From contig CM060854.1 of NCBI GenBank assembly GCA_030737835.1, positions 8,566,860-8,630,859 of the forward strand: a DNA stretch of 64,000 nucleotides. The letters are read 5' to 3'. Positions 59,975 through 64,000 of this stretch are shown here, one piece after another. Under the pieces are notes generated by a model, which was given only the letters and a program-made list of their open reading frames with translations, was not told the origin of the DNA and did no database searches. Made by a program: the position numbers and the translations under genes. Numbering within the stretch: position 1 is the stretch's first letter; every line of letters begins with the position of its first letter. Source of the stretch: Acorus gramineus (lineage: Eukaryota; Streptophyta; Magnoliopsida; Acorales; Acoraceae).

Positions 59975-60346
59975 GTGTTGAGACACACAAAATAAATATT
60001 TTGTTTTTCATTTTCTTTACATCTCAAGGCTCATACGGTATTCTCATGAAAAATTTCATTTTCTATTGATCTTTATCGATGCATGGATTCAATTCAAGGA
60101 CTCCTCTTGATTGCACCTCGGAGAGTTTGTGGAATCTCAGATTGAGTTGTATCTCGAGAACATATGGAGGACATATTCTTTTTAAATAGAGCTTCTTCTA
60201 TGTGCTTCTCGATAGGCGATTCCAACCATTTTTCTTTCGATCTTATTATTTTTATATTATCAATCATATTATATATGAGTTCTTCAAATTGATCACTTAT
60301 TGAGATAAAATATCTTTTATGATTTCTAAAAATATTTCTAACGACT

Positions 60347-60412
60347 CTTGACAGGTTGGTAAAGATACTCTCTATCCGTTAAGAGATCCTGGGTTCGAGT
60401 TTTAATTACCTA
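60347..60412 (+). mobile_element. SINE-like fragment, copy B
   Basis: Counterpart of 35540-35625 with B-box-like GGTTCGAGTTT at 60392-60402, one base weaker than in copy A. Confidence 0.5.
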
Positions 60413-61179
60413 AAAAAAGTTTACCAAGCAAACAAAAGTTTGATAATATAAACCTCTCAAATCGACCGGGGCATTGTCTTTCCGGAAATATGTTGGGCAC
60501 ACCATTCCTCAAGAGATCCCAGCAGATCCATTGTTTCAAAGAGAGTTCATTCTAATACCCTCCAAGGGACAAGGGACGGTCCCTCGTCCCCGTAAAGAAT
60601 ATACAGTCGCAGAGTCTGATATCAATAATAATCATGTTATAAACACATAATAATTCCCTGCCTCACCCCTAAGAGCTCATCAAGATGGTTTATGCTTGCT
60701 GAGGGTCCTTACGAAGCTTCACCAATGATGAAATTCTCATTGTGGTCTCAAAAAATTAGGCTCCATTGATGAGTCTTAATAGGTGGCATTCTTCTATTGG
60801 TTCCATGTTTGACTTTTTCAAACAATAAATAAAATAATGACATTACTACCCTTCAGAGGTTTTAAAAATTGACTACAACTAATTATACCATCATTAATCC
60901 CTCGTAACGAAATCCCACGAAAAAAAGAAAAAAAATTGACGATCAAGAGTTCATATAATCTGATTTTCATCCCCAAACAATCATAAACAATGGTGAAAAA
61001 AAAAAATAGATTTCTTCCCATAATGAAACCTCATCATCTGTTTTTTTTTTTTTTTTTTGCAACATAAACAAGACAATTAGAAGACATTTTTGCACTTTTT
61101 GAAAAATGAAATCACTGATTTAAAAAATTAAACATGAAACGTTTCAATCGTCAAAGTTCTCTTCCGCACATTGTTCATC

Positions 61180-61500
61180 TGAGTGTATCTGAAATCCACT
61201 TAAAGAATATGTGTTTCAGATACATGGATCTGAAATCCAAAATGATTATTTGTTTATCTAGGTTTCAGAAAAATAATATTTGGCATTGTTCATTTGTTTT
61301 AGGTTTTTCAGTGTATCTAGATCTGAGAAAAAAATATTTGACATTATTCATTTGTTTTAGGTTTTCTTGTGCACATTGTTCATTTTCTGAGTCTGAAAAA
61401 TAAATAATATAACGAATACAGCATTCAGATACATGTATCTGAAAATCTGAAACAAATATCGAATTCAGACACATGAGTCTGAATTCGATATTTGTTTTTA
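61180..61500. repeat. Palindrome cluster, copy B
   Basis: TTCAGATACATGTATCTGAA (perfect palindrome near 61424) and related palindromes, counterpart of 38030-38360. The first is perfect here but has one mismatch in copy A. Confidence 0.6.
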
Positions 61501-61984
61501 ATTCCACCGATCAATCTGAAACTAAAAATTGTAAATCGTGATTTTTTGGCGGTACAGAAAAGCCTAACCTGGATGAATCACCATTGTTTGCACCACAATC
61601 AGTTCGCACAAAAATAAAATTGTGTAATTCTTCTCTTCTCCACCGAATAAATCTGAATCAAAAAATGAAATTGATATTTGTTTTCGTTTCAACCGATCAT
61701 TCTATATCAAGAAATGGTAAATCATGATTTTTTTGATCGTCCAACTTAATTGATATCTTCAAAAGGGAAAGAATCTCTCAAATTATAACCACCTCGGGAT
61801 TAATGGGGACAATTATGGAAAGCTCGATCCGATTAGTTCGGGGGTAATATGGGTAATTCAAACTTGCCACTTCATGGGGCTTGGGATGAGTTTAGCAATT
61901 GGGGCCCAAAAATCATTATTGTATAAATATTCATGGTTAATTACTATTATTAATATTATTATTATTATTATTTAATATTGGAGA

Positions 61985-62115
61985 GATCCCCGTGGTTGAC
62001 TTTGTGGTCAAGCTGAGAATGCTACCTCTGTCTGTTTAGCTCGGTCCAATGAAAAATTCTTTTAAATAATCGTCAACAAACAGGTAAATTGGTCAATGTA
62101 AATACTTGAATCCAA
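61985..62115 (-). mobile_element. SINE fragment, copy B
   Basis: Counterpart of 38848-38965 that still carries CAACAAACAGGTAAATTGG, which is deleted in copy A. This text matches TAATAAACAGGAGGT in the SINE at 11117-11345. Confidence 0.6.
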
Positions 62116-64000
62116 GACCTAAATAAATTAATTAGAATCCAAAAATAAAGATAATAGTCAATAAATGCTAGTATGACATTACCACAAAAAAAAAATTGCT
62201 AGTGTGACAAAAATACACGGAAACTTCACTTTGAACCGTCCAACGAGACCCAGCCCCGAAACGAGTGGATCCTCTTGTACTCCTTCAAATCAGATGGTCC
62301 CAATTGGTCCTTGTTCTTCTCTTTTAATGCTTCTTGTGAAAGTGGCTTTCATTCATTCATGGCTGAGATTGATTGTCAGAAAGAAAGCAAATATTTGAAC
62401 TATACTTCATTCCCACAAAAAAAACATTTATTGTGTCCTTGTGGGGACAACATTAAATGGACATTGTACCATTCTGAAGGAATTCAGTTTTATGCTTCCT
62501 GATTCATGAAGCTACACCATCCATTTCTTTTTGAAAACTCCACTTACACCTCCCTTTAGTACATATAAAAAAAATCATAATTAATTCTATTAAACTATTT
62601 GGTACTCTTTCCTAAACATATTAATAAACATAATGCTGACCATCAGATTTTGATTGTGAAAACTTTATCAAAGTTGTGCAATTAAGGAAATGATGAGTCA
62701 GACGGATCGAGATATCAATCAGTTGGTCGATTTGGATTAACCAATATTGGATGCATAGATTTCCATTCAAATTTCTTTTGTACCAATTCTGTCATTCAGT
62801 GATTACGATATCATTCAGTTGGTCGATTTGGAAAACCCTAGCTCTGGCAGGAGCCCGGAGGACCTCCATACTCTCCGCCGGCCATCTTATGACATTTATA
62901 TGCCAGACGAAAAACGCATTTAGACAATCTGCCGCTGAGGGACTTTCACATGGAAAGTTTCTTGGCCCCAGGGTTTAGATTCAATATCTACGTGACTCTG
63001 TCGTCGTTGGCTCAGATGTGGCCAGTGACGACACCATGTCAAATTACCGAAGTTGATTTGAAGAGTTTTTGTTTTTGAAGAATGATGTTGCTAGGATTTG
63101 ATCTCCTTTACGAATAAGGGTACTAGCTGACTTTCTCAAAATTAGATACCAATCCAAATCTCTCCAATTCCTAGGCCCTATGGTTTTGTTTCATAAGTCT
63201 TCGATCTCGAAAGTTATGATGTAGGACAAATTTGAAAAGAAATCAATGCAGAATATTTCATTTCAAATATGTCCTACAAATAAAGTTTTACATATGAGAT
63301 TTTGTCATTTATAGACAAATCTCATTATTTAAATCATAATAATTATTTTTATTAGTGAATTAGGAATTTAGGATTTCTAGGATCTTATGTTTTATCTTAT
63401 TAGATTTTAATCATTGTCATTGTAATTGTGTTTTTATTATTTTTAATAGAGTCATAATTCACATTATGAATATGTATTTAATGTTTGTGGCCTATATAAT
63501 GAGTGCCACCATCTTTATAAATGAACTTTTGATTAATCAATAAAATTATATTTTCTTTTGTTATTTTCCTTATGGATTCAAGGATTTTTTTGTGCATTCA
63601 AAGAGTTTATGCGATCTCAACGCTTGTTGGATTTTTTTAATCCATTTCACACTGCGTAAAGTTACTTAAGCAAAAATATCTTAGCTATTAGATTACCATT
63701 TATATTCTCAAATAATGGCAAAAGTAGTCATTATACTTGGAGAGATGAATCGTGATTTTTTTTTTTCACCCAATGTTACAGATAAAGTAAATATCATTAC
63801 AAAATCATTAATACAAAATGAAACATGACACTATCATTATGCATAAGTGGATAGGGGATTGCTTTTGAACTATGCACAAGGCTCCAAAATATATTGATAA
63901 TATTACACCACCTTTTTATATTATTACCATACATTGTTATTTAAGGGTAAATTTGTTTTTTTTTTTAATTTACATATTATATTAAAGAACAATCATCACA

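Larger units (their letters stand above)
55950..64000. repeat. Segmental duplication, copy B (cut by window end)
   Basis: Directly oriented duplicate of 31274-40841. It lacks the 1.24-kb LINE segment and the A-specific MITE piece. It has its own insertion near 56710-56840 (GTTCCATGCCGCCGCATACC...) and about 55 bp more near 62868-62925 (CTCTCCGCCGGCCATC...). It continues beyond the window. Confidence 0.93.

Noticed and set aside
1..64000. CRISPR array, operon, prophage or bacterial-type defence system
   Set aside because: Introns, plant transposons and gene density show plant nuclear DNA; no regularly spaced short repeats with unique spacers were found.

Overview
The window is AT-rich nuclear DNA of a flowering plant, probably a eudicot. 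Evidence: GT-AG introns, a plant-specific IQM calmodulin-binding gene, plant-type hAT, Copia, LINE, Helitron, SINE and MITE remnants, and long AT-rich gene-free spacers. I cannot name the species. No virus, CRISPR array, rRNA gene or convincing tRNA gene was seen.

Host genes are few. (1) One intact multi-exon IQM-family gene lies on the + strand (TATA near 19533, 5'UTR intron 19921-20636, nine coding exons 20679-22983, 496 residues). (2) Four members of one small-protein family (69-88 residues, shared core [14 protein letters not shown]) are spread over 28 kb: 28115-28381 (+), 31240-31464 (-), 42953-43162 (+) and 55931-56140 (-). I recognise the motif as conserved in plants but cannot give a function. 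The 31.4, 43.0 and 56.1 kb members also share a promoter block (ACGT-core site, a TTTAAAATAAAC block and a TATA box).

The largest structural feature is a directly oriented segmental duplication. Copy A is about 31274-40841 and copy B is 55950 to the window end. B is about 1.5 kb shorter because of internal indels. The left breakpoint lies inside the small-protein gene, so the copy at 55931-56140 has lost the family's C-terminal motif and ends in foreign sequence. Both copies carry the same old insertions (a long-TIR MITE, a 582/645 bp hAT MITE with an 8-bp target duplication, a roughly 190-bp tandem array, two SINE fragments), so those insertions predate the duplication. A LINE fragment remains only in A.

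The rest is mostly transposon-derived. From left to right: Helitron 1088-2369 (-); PIF-like MITEs near 3.5 and 4.6 kb; paired long-TIR MITEs 5272-5804 and 5851-6345; a 1118-bp foldback element with 9-bp target duplications at 7027-8144; a deleted hAT at 9179-10587 with an exact 8-bp duplication; a SINE at 11117-11345; a solo LTR at 11403-12458 with exact duplication GATTG; a minus-strand Copia LTR with primer-binding site at 14742-15290; further MITEs; a tandem duplication just upstream of the IQM promoter (18520-19443); a decayed Copia pol at 28.85-30.26 kb; long-TIR MITEs at 44.9, 46.3 and 49.0 kb; and a 5-kb Helitron at 50041-55045 carrying exon-like fragments.

I found no operon-like or defence-like system. 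The most notable items are the four-member small-protein cluster, the duplication that truncates one member, and the Helitron with captured exon-like pieces.
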